Assembly (NCBI GenBank): GCA_950295325.1
Contig: OX485807.1
Coordinates: 48,266,440 to 48,330,439, forward strand
Reading direction: 5' to 3'
From: Polytrichum commune
Lineage: Eukaryota; Streptophyta; Polytrichopsida; Polytrichales; Polytrichaceae
Length of the DNA stretch: 64,000 bases
Positions 10,946 through 22,755 of the stretch are shown one piece after another. The notes beneath the pieces are model-generated. The model worked only from the letters and a program-made list of their open reading frames with translations, searched no databases and was not told where the DNA came from. The translations under genes were made by a program, and so were the position numbers. Within the stretch, counting starts at the first letter, position 1. Each line of letters starts with the position of its first letter.

Positions 10946-11310
10946 CCCTAACATTACCCAACCCAATACTCTTAACTCCGGCGCGGAGTTCAATGCGGCT
11001 CCGATGCGGCTCCGGGGAGGTTCGGATGCTAGCTCCGGTGGGTCCATTTTTCTGGCCCTCCTCGTTTTGGCCCCTTCATGATTTTTTTTGGTTTTTTTTT
11101 GCTAAATTTGGGTTCTACGGCCCCAAATTACTCTAGGAGGCCCCTTATGAGATCAAGTAAGGCCCCACCCAATCAAAAAAATAGGGGGCAATTTTTGCCC
11201 CAACCCACCCGAACCCACCGGAGCTGGCATCCGAACCTCCCCGGAGCCGCATCGGAGCCGCATCGAACTCCGCGCCGGAGTTAAGAGTATTGGGTTGGGT
11301 AATGTTATCC
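10946..11310 (+). mobile_element. Mutator-like MITE with long TIRs and 9-bp duplication
   Basis: The ends are inverted repeats of about 95 bp. The left arm runs ACATTACCCAACCCAATACT ... CTCCGGTGGGT; the right arm starts at ACCCACCGGAGCT near 11205 and ends at GGGTTGGGTAATGTTA. The arms differ at only a few bases. GCGCTAGAA directly repeats at 10937-10945 and 11311-11319. Copy A has a single GCGCTAG at about 809 and no insertion. Nine-base duplications with long inverted repeats are the mark of Mutator-like elements. The 170-bp interior is T-rich and non-coding. The arms are much more GC-rich than their surroundings. Confidence 0.85.
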
Positions 11311-11368
11311 GCGCTAGAATGTCCGTCGACGAGGCTCGTAGTAATATCGGGTAAAACTTAGGGTTTAC

Positions 11369-11745
11369 TCAGTAATTAATTCTAGAAGCATTGACAGATG
11401 TGGTTTGCGTTATTGGATGAATATTTGAACACGTTTTCATCCATTTTCGGAGCACTTGAAGATGGAAAACTCGGTAATTAAATCTACGAGCACCAAATGA
11501 CGCGGTCCTCATCCTTAAGTAAAGTGCTTGTGGATGAATATCGTACATCGCGTATCATCCATCTGCGGTAGCCTTGAAGAAGTTAACTTAGTATGTATTT
11601 CTATAATCATCAAATGACGATGTCCTCATCCATTCAGTAAGCAATAGTGGATGAATCTCGTAGAATTCGTTCACATCCATTAACCAAGCCGTAGCAGATG
11701 ATTGTTTACGAGCTTGTTTTCATCCATGTCAGTCACCCACAAGGG
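11369..11745 (+). repeat. Tandem palindromic units, R1 copy B
   Basis: Units start with ACTCAGTAATTAATT at about 11369, ACTCGGTAATTAAAT at 11470 and ACTTAGTATGTATTT at 11586. Each has GGATGAAT and ATTCATCC-type arms, as in copy A. Confidence 0.7.
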
Positions 11746-12312
11746 TGCATTGACAAGCACCCCTTGGATGTTTGATATTGTGGTGTTTGTAGAGGACATT
11801 GATTTCAAGGATTGTAAATTATCTTCATAGCATGGGACCGTGGCATATTGATAAATGTCTAAATCCACATATCATTAATAATGGGGCCCAACTAATGGGT
11901 GTGGTCCTCTTTGTTAACGTGAACTATAACGCAAGGGCTGTATTTACATACTTTACGAGGGGCCGTAAGCAAAGTTGAGCTACGAATTCTCAAGGATATG
12001 ATCTATGGTCCGAAGACCGTTTCCAAGAGAAATGCATACCACTTTATGAAAGTCATGGCAACGGAACATAGTGTTACTAAAAAGGATGGAGACTAGGGTA
12101 TTATTTTTTTGTGTGATTCAAAAGTTAGAACTATTCAACACAATTAAATGATCAATACAAAGAGTCTATTTGAATAAATAGTTATACATGTAAAGGACGA
12201 GAAACACAAATATTATTGTGGCATTGTTACCTTAATTTCCGTGGTCACAACCAATTTATGTTGTCTTGTTGCAAAAATATCATGGTAACGAATAATTCTC
12301 AAGAGTAACCCT

Positions 12313-12840
12313 CAAGAGCGTGAGCATGAGAGCAATAATGGCACCTGACTGTTGATGAGGGGTCGAGTAACATGGGGTTAACCTCGGGTTAATCAGTACT
12401 TAATTCTAGAAGCACCAAATGGTGGGTTTTTCATCCATTCACAAGGCGTTCGTGGATGATCGTCGTAGGACGTGTTTCCATCCATCCAACTCATTTGACA
12501 AGCAGACCTCTGATCAACAGAATATTCACTATGAATCAATATTTGTACACGTGAAGGATTAGAAATACAAGTATTATTGTGGTAGGCTTACCTTAATTTC
12601 CTTTGACACAACCAATTTATGTTCTCTTGCTGCAAAAACATGGTGACCACAAAGCGTTAATTAACTATGGATGTATAATGTCCCATGTCACTTCTCATCC
12701 TTCTTTTGACATGCTCACTCAAGAGCACTTTTTATTTTTGGTAACCTTGTGTATAATGAAGTGCGAGTGTCATTCTTTGTCCAACCAATACAAGTTTTGG
12801 GAAAGTGGTGGTCATGGGCATTAAGTTGATCATGTAAAGA
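12313..12840 (+). repeat. R1 dispersed repeat, copy C, internally deleted
   Basis: Starts at GAGCGTGAGCATGAGAGC and runs through AATGGCACCTG, one palindromic unit (about 12385-12490) and then the tail with CATGGTGACCACAAAGCGTT. It stops at CCCTTATTGG exactly as copy A does. About 900 bp present in copies A and B are missing between the unit and the tail. Confidence 0.75.
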
Positions 12841-12849
12841 AACCCTTAT

Positions 12850-13286
12850 TGGGTATTTGCACGGTCACCCAATCCAACACGCAAAAGTCAAGTAACCCGT
12901 GAATTAGGGCCTTGCGATTCGATGAGTGAAATTTGGCACTCCCGGGTGGTAGTGGGGTGCACAATGGGCAATGTTTCATAGGGAGGTCTTGAATCCTCAA
13001 CAAGGGTGCACATGTTGGAATCAACACCCTCCACGTTGATAAGGGAACAAGCATGCTTGGTCATGCCAGGTTGATGGACATAAGTCTTCCCAAGTCCAGC
13101 CAATCCATCACACAAAAGCCGAACACCCCTTGAATCAGGGCCTTGCGATTCGATTAGCGCAATTCGGTATTCGCAGGTAGCCCTGGGGCGCATGACAGAG
13201 AATGTAGGATTGGGAGGTGCTGAATCATCCAATGGGGGGAGCATATTAAGGTCAACACCTTGCATGAGGACAAAAGGTACAAGCAT
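12850..13286 (-). pseudogene. Unrecognised protein with 77-residue tandem repeat
   Basis: An ATG at 13284-13286 opens a 132-codon frame ending at 12888. Two tandem copies of a 231-bp unit are present (GGGCCTTGCGATTCGA at 12907 and 13138). Because 231 is a multiple of three, the protein repeats too: GVDLNMLPPLDDSAPP..RPRATCEYRIALIESQGPDSRGVRLLCDGLAGLGKT, then GVDSNMCTLVEDSRPP..ECQISLIESQGPNSR. GLAGLGKT resembles a P-loop. The second unit has a frameshift right after NSR, so the frame ends early. The protein family is unknown to me. It may be a fragment of a repetitive host or element protein; no NB-ARC motifs accompany the P-loop. Confidence 0.5.
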
Positions 13287-14459
13287 CCTCTCCTTCGTAA
13301 AGAGTGTAGGTGATTCTAAATACCATAAACAATGTAGTTCATTATGTTTTCACTTTCCTCATGGATTAGTTTACGTAGACACCACGAATCCCTTGCCAAC
13401 CCAGAGAGCCGAGCTACGGTATATCCTTAAGAGAGTAGGTTACATAAGAAAACACATGTATACATCAATAACAGTAGGGGCTAATCACACCGGCCAACTC
13501 TAACACCATCCATTTGCATCTCCAACTGTAATAGTGTGAAAAGCGGTGGGCCAACATCTATTTCTCAACATAGTCCCCAACAATTTCAAGGCTAAAACTG
13601 GGCGCAAATTTTGGTGTGATCGGGGCATGAGTCATCTTGAAGTTTTATTTTGAAAGAAATTTCACAATTATATATAAAAGGCCCACAGATGCGATATAAT
13701 ATATACACATTTCTAGGACAATTCAAATCAATCGGTTGGAGCTGTTGGTTGCGTAAGCCTCGGTCGTAATTAAGGCCAAAGTTCATGCCAAATGCACAGG
13801 GTTTTGTTTTCACCGCCATTGTCCATGAGTACCTCTTTGTCTTTGTTATTCATGGGTGCCCTTGTTATTTAGTGTCATGAGTGGGCCGGCTTTGGCAGGT
13901 TGTTAGAATAAATGGCTAAAGTTTCAACTGGCTCCTATTACAACACTAAGGGCACACGTATCATTTTCTGAGGATCCGATCATTTTGAGCAAATAATACA
14001 ACTTACGGGGCAGTTCTTTTTGGCCACACTTGATCACTCTGCACCAACATACACTACAAGCATATGAATCTTGGGTAATTGTCCTCCGTCACTGGAAACT
14101 TGTCCTACGTCACTGGAAACTTGTCCTACGTCATTAGAGAAATCTTCCAATCTGCCATAGTGGTAGGATGAGCATTGTTCTCCCACCGACGAGGGAGGAT
14201 TGCCTAAGACTCATATTATGGTGGTAGTGGTACGTGACTTGGGTACATAATACTTTTTGTGTTATTCGAAACGTAACATGTTTTGCTAGATTATCGTTGA
14301 ATCTATCACAGTGGTAGATTTGCATTGTTTCTTTCACCGACGCATGTGAGTTGTCTAGGACTCATATGTTGGCAAATGATGTGAAAATAAGATGAAAGGG
14401 AAACGCTATAGTACGTGTGTTGGGTACTATTCAGTTGTGTCATGTGTGTTATCTGAACC
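13287..14459. other. Intergenic with a short triple repeat
   Basis: At about 14083-14145 GTCACTGGAAACTTGTCCTAC is repeated nearly three times with a 21-bp period. GTTTACGTAGACACCACGAA near 13370 recurs near 26015 (inverted) and 26230. No gene supported. Confidence 0.55.
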
Positions 14460-15600
14460 CAAAAATAAAGTTGGAAAGAGAGAAAGAAAACTGCAAATTC
14501 AAGCTAAAATTTAGGAGTAGGGTAACATAACATTATTTAAAGAAGTAACCATGTTGTTGATGTCGTAGAATAAGAGGTTGATGGTCCACACACAATCCGA
14601 GATTTATTCATGGTGCATTGATTCTATATGAATGGAGATAAAGGTGAGCATATTGACTAGATCCCATGGTGAGCTTAGATGACCTCATTGTAGTGCTACA
14701 TTGACGGGTAAGGTACAATTGTGAGTCGAAAGACAAACCTATAGAGCCTATAGTAGAATGTTATGGAATGGAAGTTGCACACATATACATCAACCAACCT
14801 ACTAAGATCTTGCAAATACACACGACATTACACACTCACCAACACAAGTACAAAACATAACGCACCCCATGACAATACCATCCCACTATGGGTACTACAA
14901 TGCACATGCAACACCACTAAATGCACATGCCTAGCCAACCTATGCCCGGACATCATCCGCATCCAAGGAGTCATCATGGATCAAACCGGACCCTCAATGC
15001 ATGCACCTGACCTCTATGCATGATAGATATGTCAACCAACCCATCAAACCAACAAAGAATTATAGAACCCATTAATCAATCGAATCCATGGACGAGGGTG
15101 GAAAGTCAATCCCTGTAAGCACATATTGTCGGAGTGAGAGGCGCCATACACACATATAGAATTGAGAAACTTGAAAATCTACACGTACGTATGCCATCAA
15201 TTAAATTGTCCATGCTAAACATGCACCAAATAACAATCAAGTATCTCACCTGCCTCATCCTAAATAAACGGAAACAAACACTTGATAACAAACAAACACC
15301 GGTACTACCACCATAGGACTAACCTCCCCCCTCCCCCTTTTCGCAGCCATACCTAAGGCCCACCTATTGCAAGATGGATAGTAAACTTGTCCTTGTATCA
15401 AGGGCACTCTTGAACAAGAACGGGCCAATGGACTCAAATTCATGTTGGTAAATAAACTTTCTGTTTTTTCTTTTTTCTTTCTCTTTTTCTTTCATCTCTT
15501 TCAAATAAGGATGATCAAATGGTTGTTTGGAGTGGATCATTGTAGTGCTAAAATACATATCTGCAAATGGGAAAAGAATGTAGAAAGTCCAGGTGAAATC
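14460..15600 (+). repeat. R2 block, copy B, first segment
   Basis: Reverse complement of 7200-8300. It includes the TGTCGTAGAATAAGAGGTTG stretch at 14557 (partner near 8185) and the GGTACTACCACCATAGGACT stretch at 15300 (partner near 7460). Confidence 0.8.
14730..15330 (+). pseudogene. RLE-type LINE C-terminus, degenerate (copy B)
   Basis: Residues YTRHYTLTNTSTKHNAPHDNTIP.. and CTCNTTKCTCLANLCPDIIRIQG match YTLTNAGSINNMNQEQTVPGWLIECTCPQTNCQCQDKLRPGIL at 29422-30033. After an indel the other frame gives MHQITIKYLTCLILNKRKQTLDNKQ, the same C-terminal tail found after 30033. Here the Pro-Asp pair that the 29-kb copy has lost (PD, in CPDII) is kept, but the preceding Arg is Cys. Frameshifts separate the parts, so this copy is inactive. 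Confidence 0.75.
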
Positions 15601-16389
15601 TTCATTTGAAGATGTGAAATTGCAATGCAAGGTATTGCATGCAATTAGTGTTCTTACAATATAAAGAGAGGAAATCATCACTCAAAGCATTGTAATTTAG
15701 GTTGGGCTCATGAAGATAGGTTCTCTACTTACTGCAATTGTGGTTGGATTGGAGATGTATGGTACATGCTTTTTTGGAATGTCATATGATGTATGAAAAT
15801 CAATGCAAATTCTCGGTGTCTAATTGCATTTTAAACCAATTCAAAATAACGTGACTACATCCGTCCATATATATATATAACACATGGATTACACATGCGT
15901 AGTTAGTAACTAGGACACATATGGATTACACATAGGTTGTGGGGGGCATGTTTAGGTAAGCAATTATGTTGGCAAAGAACAAATTGGCGCGTGCAAAGGT
16001 TGACATGGGCATCTAATTGGGTGCACCAGGTGCTAGTTTCTCTGCAAGGGCAAATACTACTAATTGTCGTGTGAATTAGAAAAAGAATCATCAATGTTTT
16101 ACACCAACATGAATGTGAACATGTTTACCCTATAAGGTTCTCGTGAGGACATGATAGATCAACTTGAATTTGATAATAACAAGGATCTACTTAGATGAAA
16201 TATTACAAGGAGTTTTTCTCATATCACATGAACCATCAAACTCAACATGAAGGTTGAATAATGTTAGGTAGAGGGTGCTTAACCAACTCGTTGACTGATT
16301 TAGCCTACTTACAAGTCCATTTGGATTAGTGAAATGCATGATTGACTTAGCAAATTGGCTTCAACATGGTAAAAATAACCAAACAAAAT
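15601..16389. other. Intergenic between R2 segments
   Basis: No counterpart in R2 copy A. A short (TA)n run lies at 15869-15880. Nothing else recognised. Confidence 0.5.
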
Positions 16390-17010
16390 TGCACATCGTA
16401 TGAATATATTACAAAGTCTTGAAGTCATTAACCTTAGTTTTCTAAATCCATGCGTAACTCATGGTCCCCCCCCCCCGCCAACTACAAACAGTTCCCAAGA
16501 CTGCCCCAACACTTGCCCAAAACCCATGTTTTATGCCCACAATCGCCCCCACCTTTTGCCCAAACCATCACCGCAATTGAAACCAACACTCCGTGCAATA
16601 AGTAAATAAAGTAAACCCTTATAACTCTTGCATGCACCACCTTAACAATATATACAAGCAACCCACCCTTACCTACAATCCAAAGCTAGCGTAGATCCAT
16701 CCCTGCACTATCTTGAAATTGCCCCCGCTTTGCGCTAGAGACATTCAAACGGTTGAAGGTGTATTCTGATTACATGATTAAGAGGCATGCATATTAGGGT
16801 TGTGGTTTGGGTGGGTTGTTGCTTATAGCACCCTCTACCTTTATTGTTACTATGCATTGCCAATATGACAAATATATAGGTAACTTAGGCCACATCACAC
16901 ACGAGACTAAGAGCCCGTGACCATAACACTTCAAACACTCTCATTTGTAGAAAAGGCGGACCGGTCCAAGTTCCTTTCACACTACGCTTGAGACCCTGCC
17001 GATGGAGTAT
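16390..17010 (+). repeat. R2 block, copy B, second segment
   Basis: Reverse complement of 8340-8953. A run of C at about 16466-16476 corresponds to the GTGGGGGGAC position of the other copy. Confidence 0.75.
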
Positions 17011-17680
17011 GTGAATGCAAGATGGAGGTAGAGTGTACCTGGATTCCTACATGGCATCCAATGGACCATGTTTCATGGTCACCTGGACTATATTCAAAGA
17101 CCGCCTCTTGGAGGTAGGCCTAACACAAAACCAGGAGACCATGGCACTCCGCACGCTCACAACCTTGGTTTACTCTATTATATCACACGTGAGGACCCGT
17201 ATGAATAAAAATTCATTAAAATAGCATTTGGTTGAGGGCCCGGTCACATATGACTTCACACTACCCTTGAGGGTCTGTGACCACACTAAATGATGTTGGA
17301 GGTGTGTTCGGGACGGCCTTTGGACACTTTTCTTTGGGCTCTCACAATTACATGGTCACGGCTCTTGGCTCGTGTGGGAAGTGGCCCATAGGTATCTCAA
17401 TATTTAACGCAAGCAGCTGGCACAACATCAAACAAAGTAAAATGTCGTGGGTGGATAAGTTTGGAAAGGGTGTCATGATCGGTGCCTTTGGAAAGGCGAT
17501 GGGAAGATGGGCCTCCACTTGCCATAATTGGAACATAGAGCGAATAAGTTAGACTGTAACAACACCACCCTGGTCACAGTCTGGACTTCGGCAGTGCCCA
17601 TGCTGAATGCATCCTGCAATCCACAGCCCACTACTATAACAGTAGAGTGAGCTTAACCTGTAAAAGTAAGCTTAACCCCT
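17011..17680. repeat. Dispersed repeat fragments
   Basis: Motifs around CATGGTCACGGCTCTTGGCT recur at 41990-42050 and, more weakly, near 4800. A 91-codon frame at 17277-17552 has no recognised similarity, and I treat it as chance. Confidence 0.4.
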
Positions 17681-18580
17681 AAACCCCGAATCACCATTCT
17701 CCTCAACATTCGCCTCAAATCATTGTTTCTAGGAGATTGAATTTAGGACTCAATATGTAGGTGTTTTTGAGCATCCAACTGTACGGATATGATATCGGTC
17801 TTTGTATGAGTTATCCGAGAGAATATCAATTGTTCATGTGGCAATGTGAAAGAGAAACTAAATTACACTAAATATGATATTAAGTGTCACCGGTTCTGGT
17901 TGTCTTGCTCGATACTAACTGTGAACCGCGGTGTAGTGTCACCAACACGAAATGTTAACCCAACATTATTTGTCATTCCTAAATCCCCAAGCACCATTCT
18001 CCTCAAATTTGGTCTCAAATCATTGTTTCTAGGAGATATGATTTAGGACTCAATCTATAGGTGTTTCTGAGCATCCAACCGCACGGATATGATATTGGCC
18101 TTTGTATGAGATATCTGAAAAGAAATCAATTGTTCATGTGGCAATGTGTAGGAGAAACTAAACCACATTAAATATGATATTTAGTGTCACCAACTCTGAT
18201 TGTCTTGCTCGATGCTAATTGTGAATTGCAGTATAGTGTCACCAACACTACATGTTAGTCCAACATTATTTGTCATTCCCAAATCCCTAAGCACCATTAT
18301 CCTCAACAATCGCCTCAAATAATTATTTTTAGGATATATAATTTAGGACTTAATTTGTAGGTGTTTATGAACATCCGATTGTACAAATATGATATTGACC
18401 TTTGTATGAGCTACCCGAAAAAATAGCACTTGTTCACGTAGCAATGTGAAAGAGAAACTAAAGCACACTAAATATGATATTTAGGGTCACCGATTATGAT
18501 TGTCTTGCTCTATACTAATTGTGAACTGCGGTATAGTGTCACCAACACAAAATGTTAACCCAACATTATTTTTCATTCCT
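17681..18580 (+). repeat. Three tandem units of exactly 300 bp
   Basis: AAACCCCGAATCACCATTCT at 17681 recurs with small changes at 17981 and 18281. The unit ends CAACATTATTTGTCATTCC at 17979, 18279 and 18579. No net length change separates the three, although they differ by scattered substitutions. The last 120 bp or so of each unit is the 5' end of the TAGTGTAG MITE. Confidence 0.95.
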
Positions 18581-18827
18581 TGTATATATTTGGGGGGATT
18601 CTAGATTTATATATAGTGTTTAATTGCATACATAATGTGTATACATAGTGATTTTTCATCCATGCTTCACTAGTCCATGACAATATTTCATCACAAGTTG
18701 TTGATAAGAGAAGGTAGGGTTTTGGTCAATGGATGAACTCATCCATTATCCATGATAGTATTTGTAAACTTATTCATAAGAAGTGACATTAAATACCACG
18801 CAATACCAAATATCATATTTAGTGTAG
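18464..18827 (+). mobile_element. MITE of the TAGTGTAG family, copy M2
   Basis: Starts CACACTAAATATGATATTTA inside the third 300-bp unit and ends TATCATATTTAGTGTAG. The interior matches 3906-4281 in reverse complement, including ATGGATGAACTCATCCAT and TTATTCATAAGAAGTGACAT. Non-coding. Confidence 0.75.
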
Positions 18828-19089
18828 ATCATATGTGAAGGTATAATGGGTGGGTAGATGATTGAAAACAAACGTTAACCTTACGGACATCATCAAATGG
18901 ATGACACCCAATTGAAATGATTTTTTTTGCTGAAGATTTCCAACTAAATTGTAAAACCTATGAGGCTTGAAATTTGTATGTTTGCACCATATGTGATTTT
19001 TTGAGAGCCCTTGCAATGTGTAGCACTCCATTTGACATCCAATCTTACATAATATTTTCTTAATAACTTCAAAAACTCTAATTAATCCC

Positions 19090-19125
<36 letters not shown>

Positions 19126-20664
19126 AAAACATAAAGTAAACTAAATCTTTGCAAATCTTCATAGTTTTCCAAAGTGCATATGAGTGTTGTTTTCCTATCT
19201 GACACAATTTCTAGTGTGGCATGAGGTTTAGTCCAACTCCAGTAGAATTTGGGGCGTTGGATGCCAAAAGATTCATTAATTTTGACCGAAAAAATCATCT
19301 CCATCTTCAAAAAGTCAAAGGTCTTATTTGAAACAAAAACCATAAAACAAATTGGTAATTTTGGGTCTCTGAGGGATTTAGGGGTTAAAGCACATAAAAT
19401 CGTGGGTTTAGTCCCAAACCTTGAGTTCATGAGAATTAATACAAAGACATCCAACTTTTCAAAACGCTTAGATTATTATACATAAAAAGTAGTGTCAGAC
19501 TATAAAAACCGGCTTCCTAGCTTGTTCTACTAGGATGGGTGGGCCAAGCTAGCCTTGCAGAAGCCAATATGGAATTTAGGACAACAAATCCCATGCACAT
19601 ACCTTATATTAGATGCTCAAATTCTCTCAAAAATTTTGAGGTGGAAAGTGGAGGTCCCAAAAGTTTCACCCAACTTTCCAAAATAGGCTCCAATACACAA
19701 CAAAGTCAATGAGCTCTTAATAAAAAAATCCTCAAAAAAGGTTCAAGCCCATGGTTTCATCTCTATTTGAAGGACTTTACAAATAACTCTTAGTGCCTCG
19801 GGAGATTGTTGGTCTTAATTAGTCAAAATCCTAGTGCTTCTAAGTCCAACCAATTACATGTAGTGATCTTCGAATTTTTCTTTATTACTTTGAGGTGTAT
19901 TCCATAGATTGCTTTAAGTAAGTTATCGCCACTGTCCTCATGATTTTTGGAGCTCATATGGATATTTTAAGGTTTTGGCATCTATAACCAATAAATTTGC
20001 ATATGTTCAGGAAGAGTAATAGTGGGAATTACTCTTCTTACAAAAAGAAAAAATTCTAAGGATAAGGAAGTTATTTAAAAAAATAATGAATATGGAAATT
20101 GCTACAATTTTTCCAAAGTGTAATTTTAGGGTTACAAATAATCAATCTATAGGTTAACCATAACCACTCATCTTGATGTTGCTACTTGGATATTACAATT
20201 GTCAAAAATTTAAGGAGGATAATTAATCACAAGCCACCACCACATAAACTTTAACTTTGTTTGCCTAACAAATATAAATCTCGTCTATGTCGGCATTACA
20301 TGACCATAATGAGCGGTTAACCGGACCTGGTCGACTATGGATGCCTCGACCTTATACTTTAATAAAGTGAAGAGTTTCATGCTCACTAAATGGTCATATA
20401 ATCCCGTCCAGTTATGATGAGTAATGAGCTTATAATGGTTATCGTATTTTGAGCATGTGGTCCAATCTCTTTAAACATGTGTCCTTTTGGTGTTTGTTCT
20501 TGGAGTCACTCTAACCACATACCACTCACAATAAGGTGTTTGATTAGGAAAGGTAACCAAATAAGGGTTGTCTACCTTAGACTAGTATTGTGCCCAAACT
20601 AATGATGGTAGGGTTTGGACAACCCATGCAAAAAGTAGACCTTAGCGTCAGTTAAGTTAGCTTC
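18828..20664. other. Intergenic with microsatellite and dispersed repeats
   Basis: A (TA)n microsatellite lies at 19093-19123. 19605-19800 is a direct repeat of 22577-22755 (CACCCAACTTTCCAAAATAGG; CTATTTGAAGGACTTTA). 19810-19920 belongs to the family seen at 23930, 24940 and 47990. 20390-20530 resembles 54385-54480 and 51120-51200. No gene recognised. Confidence 0.6.
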
Positions 20665-21192
20665 ATTGTTTATGGTATTTAGCATCACATACGTACTTGT
20701 GTCACTAACCCTATTTTGAGGCATATGCTAGGTTACATTGATGATTGACAACCTCGCCATAAGTGTCACATCATGACACTTGGCATGCAAGTGTGCTTAC
20801 TGATATCTTGGCATGAGTATTTTCAATATTATAAGGTCCATGCCTATGCTACATAATGGTCTACAAGTTGACTAAAGTGTACACAAATGACACTTGTCAT
20901 GAGTATGCTCGAGAATATCTTCCTCTTGAATACTAAAATATAAACATATGAAACTTGCCATTAGTACGCTCAAAAATGTCTTCCCCTTGCATACTAAGAC
21001 TATCATCTAAAGTATCCCAATGTGCTACTCTAAATGTCATAATGTAGATATTTTTAACACTTTAAACAATTACTTATGTTGGCGAATGGATTCATATTGG
21101 CAATTAGCAGATGTGACACTTTGAGACCTCTAGGCATTTAGTTTAGGCCCTTCGCAAATCGTGTACGTGACACTAAATACCATCAACAATAT
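20665..21192. mobile_element. Candidate MITE with terminal inverted repeats
   Basis: TTTATGGTATTTAGCATCAC at the left faces GTGACACTAAATACCATCAA at the right as an imperfect inverted pair about 500 bp apart. Between them is a short tandem repeat (20882-21001, about 60 bp twice, with ACACTTGTCATGAGTATGCT). No target duplication was identified. Confidence 0.4.
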
Positions 21193-22576
21193 AGTGGTGT
21201 GGCTGCACAAATAAAACTAACAATATTTAAACTAAGATTTCCCCTAGTACTTCTTAGCCTTAATTACCCCTAACTTGCAGTGTGGTTGGGGCCTAGACTC
21301 ATCTTCAATGGACACCTGCATTGGAATAGTGTGTGGTTAGGTGTGAATCGATGAATTGACATCCAAAAAACATGTGTTTGAAAATACGTTGGAGTACATA
21401 CTCAAAATTGTTAGCCCTTCTAGGCTCAATAGTCATAATAAATGGGGAGACCCATATGATCTTTTAAAAGGAAAGAGATTCTTTACTTTGACAATGAATG
21501 AGACATTCATATGAGCTCCAAAAAATATGAAAAAAATGGCTATGTGCATGATTTAGATTTGCTAATAACCTCATACTAGTTGCGTGTTCAATATCGTACA
21601 AGAGGTGGATGCAAAGCTCAAAGTGCCTGTTAAGGCCCACTTATTATTAATGTGAGGAATTTGAGGTTCACAAATTTCAACTCAATGAATGTCGATACTC
21701 TCCTTATAGTCTCCTTGTGACGAGGAATTAAAGGCCATTGTAATGAGAACGATGAGACGATTCCATGCAAAATTGTGGTTGAATTGAGCTTATTGCAACC
21801 TAGATGATTGCTTACCTGAAATGCCGTAGTTTGTCTAGGTCATTTGTTAGGCAAAATGATTTGCATACTAGGTCTTGACAATATTATGCAATTGGATGAA
21901 GGTTTGTGGAACAATATCGTAATTTGATTCATTAGCACTATCTATGTCAAATGGGTTCTTTTTGGAAATGATTTTTCAATTTTTTTTGAAAAAAAAAAAC
22001 AACAAAAAAAAACAACTCCTATGTCAAAAAGATTTAACAAAAGAAAATCAAACAAGGGATCCACATCATGACAAAAGGAGACTAGGGGTGCAAAAGGTGG
22101 GTGGGGGGGGGGGGGGGCAACATGTGAGCGATGATAGGTGTAACATGCATCAATTCAAGGCTTTGATTTCTATCCTATAAAGTTTCATGTCAAGTAAGGC
22201 ATGTTAAAATGGTTAGAACACAACGTTCAGCTTTTCCACCATACGGGTCTCAATATGAGATGAAATAGGTTGTTAAATTTGAGACCAAAACCATCCTCTA
22301 TTGGTCATCAATTCGATTAAGAAACTATGTGAACCATGGAGAGGAGGTCCAAGGCACCAACTTCAAGTGAAAATGAAATGGCATGGGGATAGTTGTCTGT
22401 AACGACGATTGAAACGGCTTCTAAGTAGGTTTCTCATCACAACACTTATCTACTTGAGAAATGGAAGGTGGTTGCGTGCACACATATAAAAGAGCAAGTT
22501 TCCTTAAAAAAAACTTATCACGTGCACCAACGCAATGACAAGTCTGCACTTGAGCAATGTGGCAAGGGAATACTCC
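21193..22576. other. Intergenic, nothing recognised
   Basis: Contains poly-A interruptions at 21986-22010 and a G run at 22104-22118. No supported gene. Confidence 0.5.
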
Positions 22577-22755
22577 AAAGTTTCTCTCAAAGTTTGAGAG
22601 TTGGAAAGAGCAGGTCCCAACATTTGCACCCAACTTTCAAAATAGGCTTTGAAACACGATGAATTAGCAAGCTCTTTATAAAAAGTTATCTCTCGAAGAA
22701 TCAAAACCCATGGTTTTGTCCCTATTTGAAGGACTTTATGAATAACTCTAATGGA
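22577..22755 (+). repeat. Dispersed repeat, direct copy of 19605-19800
   Basis: Shares GAAAG..GAGGTCCCAA-like, CACCCAACTTT, CCATGGTTT and TATTTGAAGGACTTTA in the same order. Confidence 0.65.

Larger units (their letters stand above)
10556..12300 (+). repeat. R1 dispersed repeat, copy B, with two nested insertions
   Basis: Collinear with copy A, about 10 kb away in direct orientation, once the insertions at 10591-10754 and 10946-11310 are removed. The tail (11940-12300) ends inside the gene-free part and joins directly to copy C. Confidence 0.8.

Noticed and set aside
19092-19454. 120-codon minus-strand frame
   Set aside because: Ends in Ile-Tyr repeats encoded by the (TA)n microsatellite; no domain recognised.
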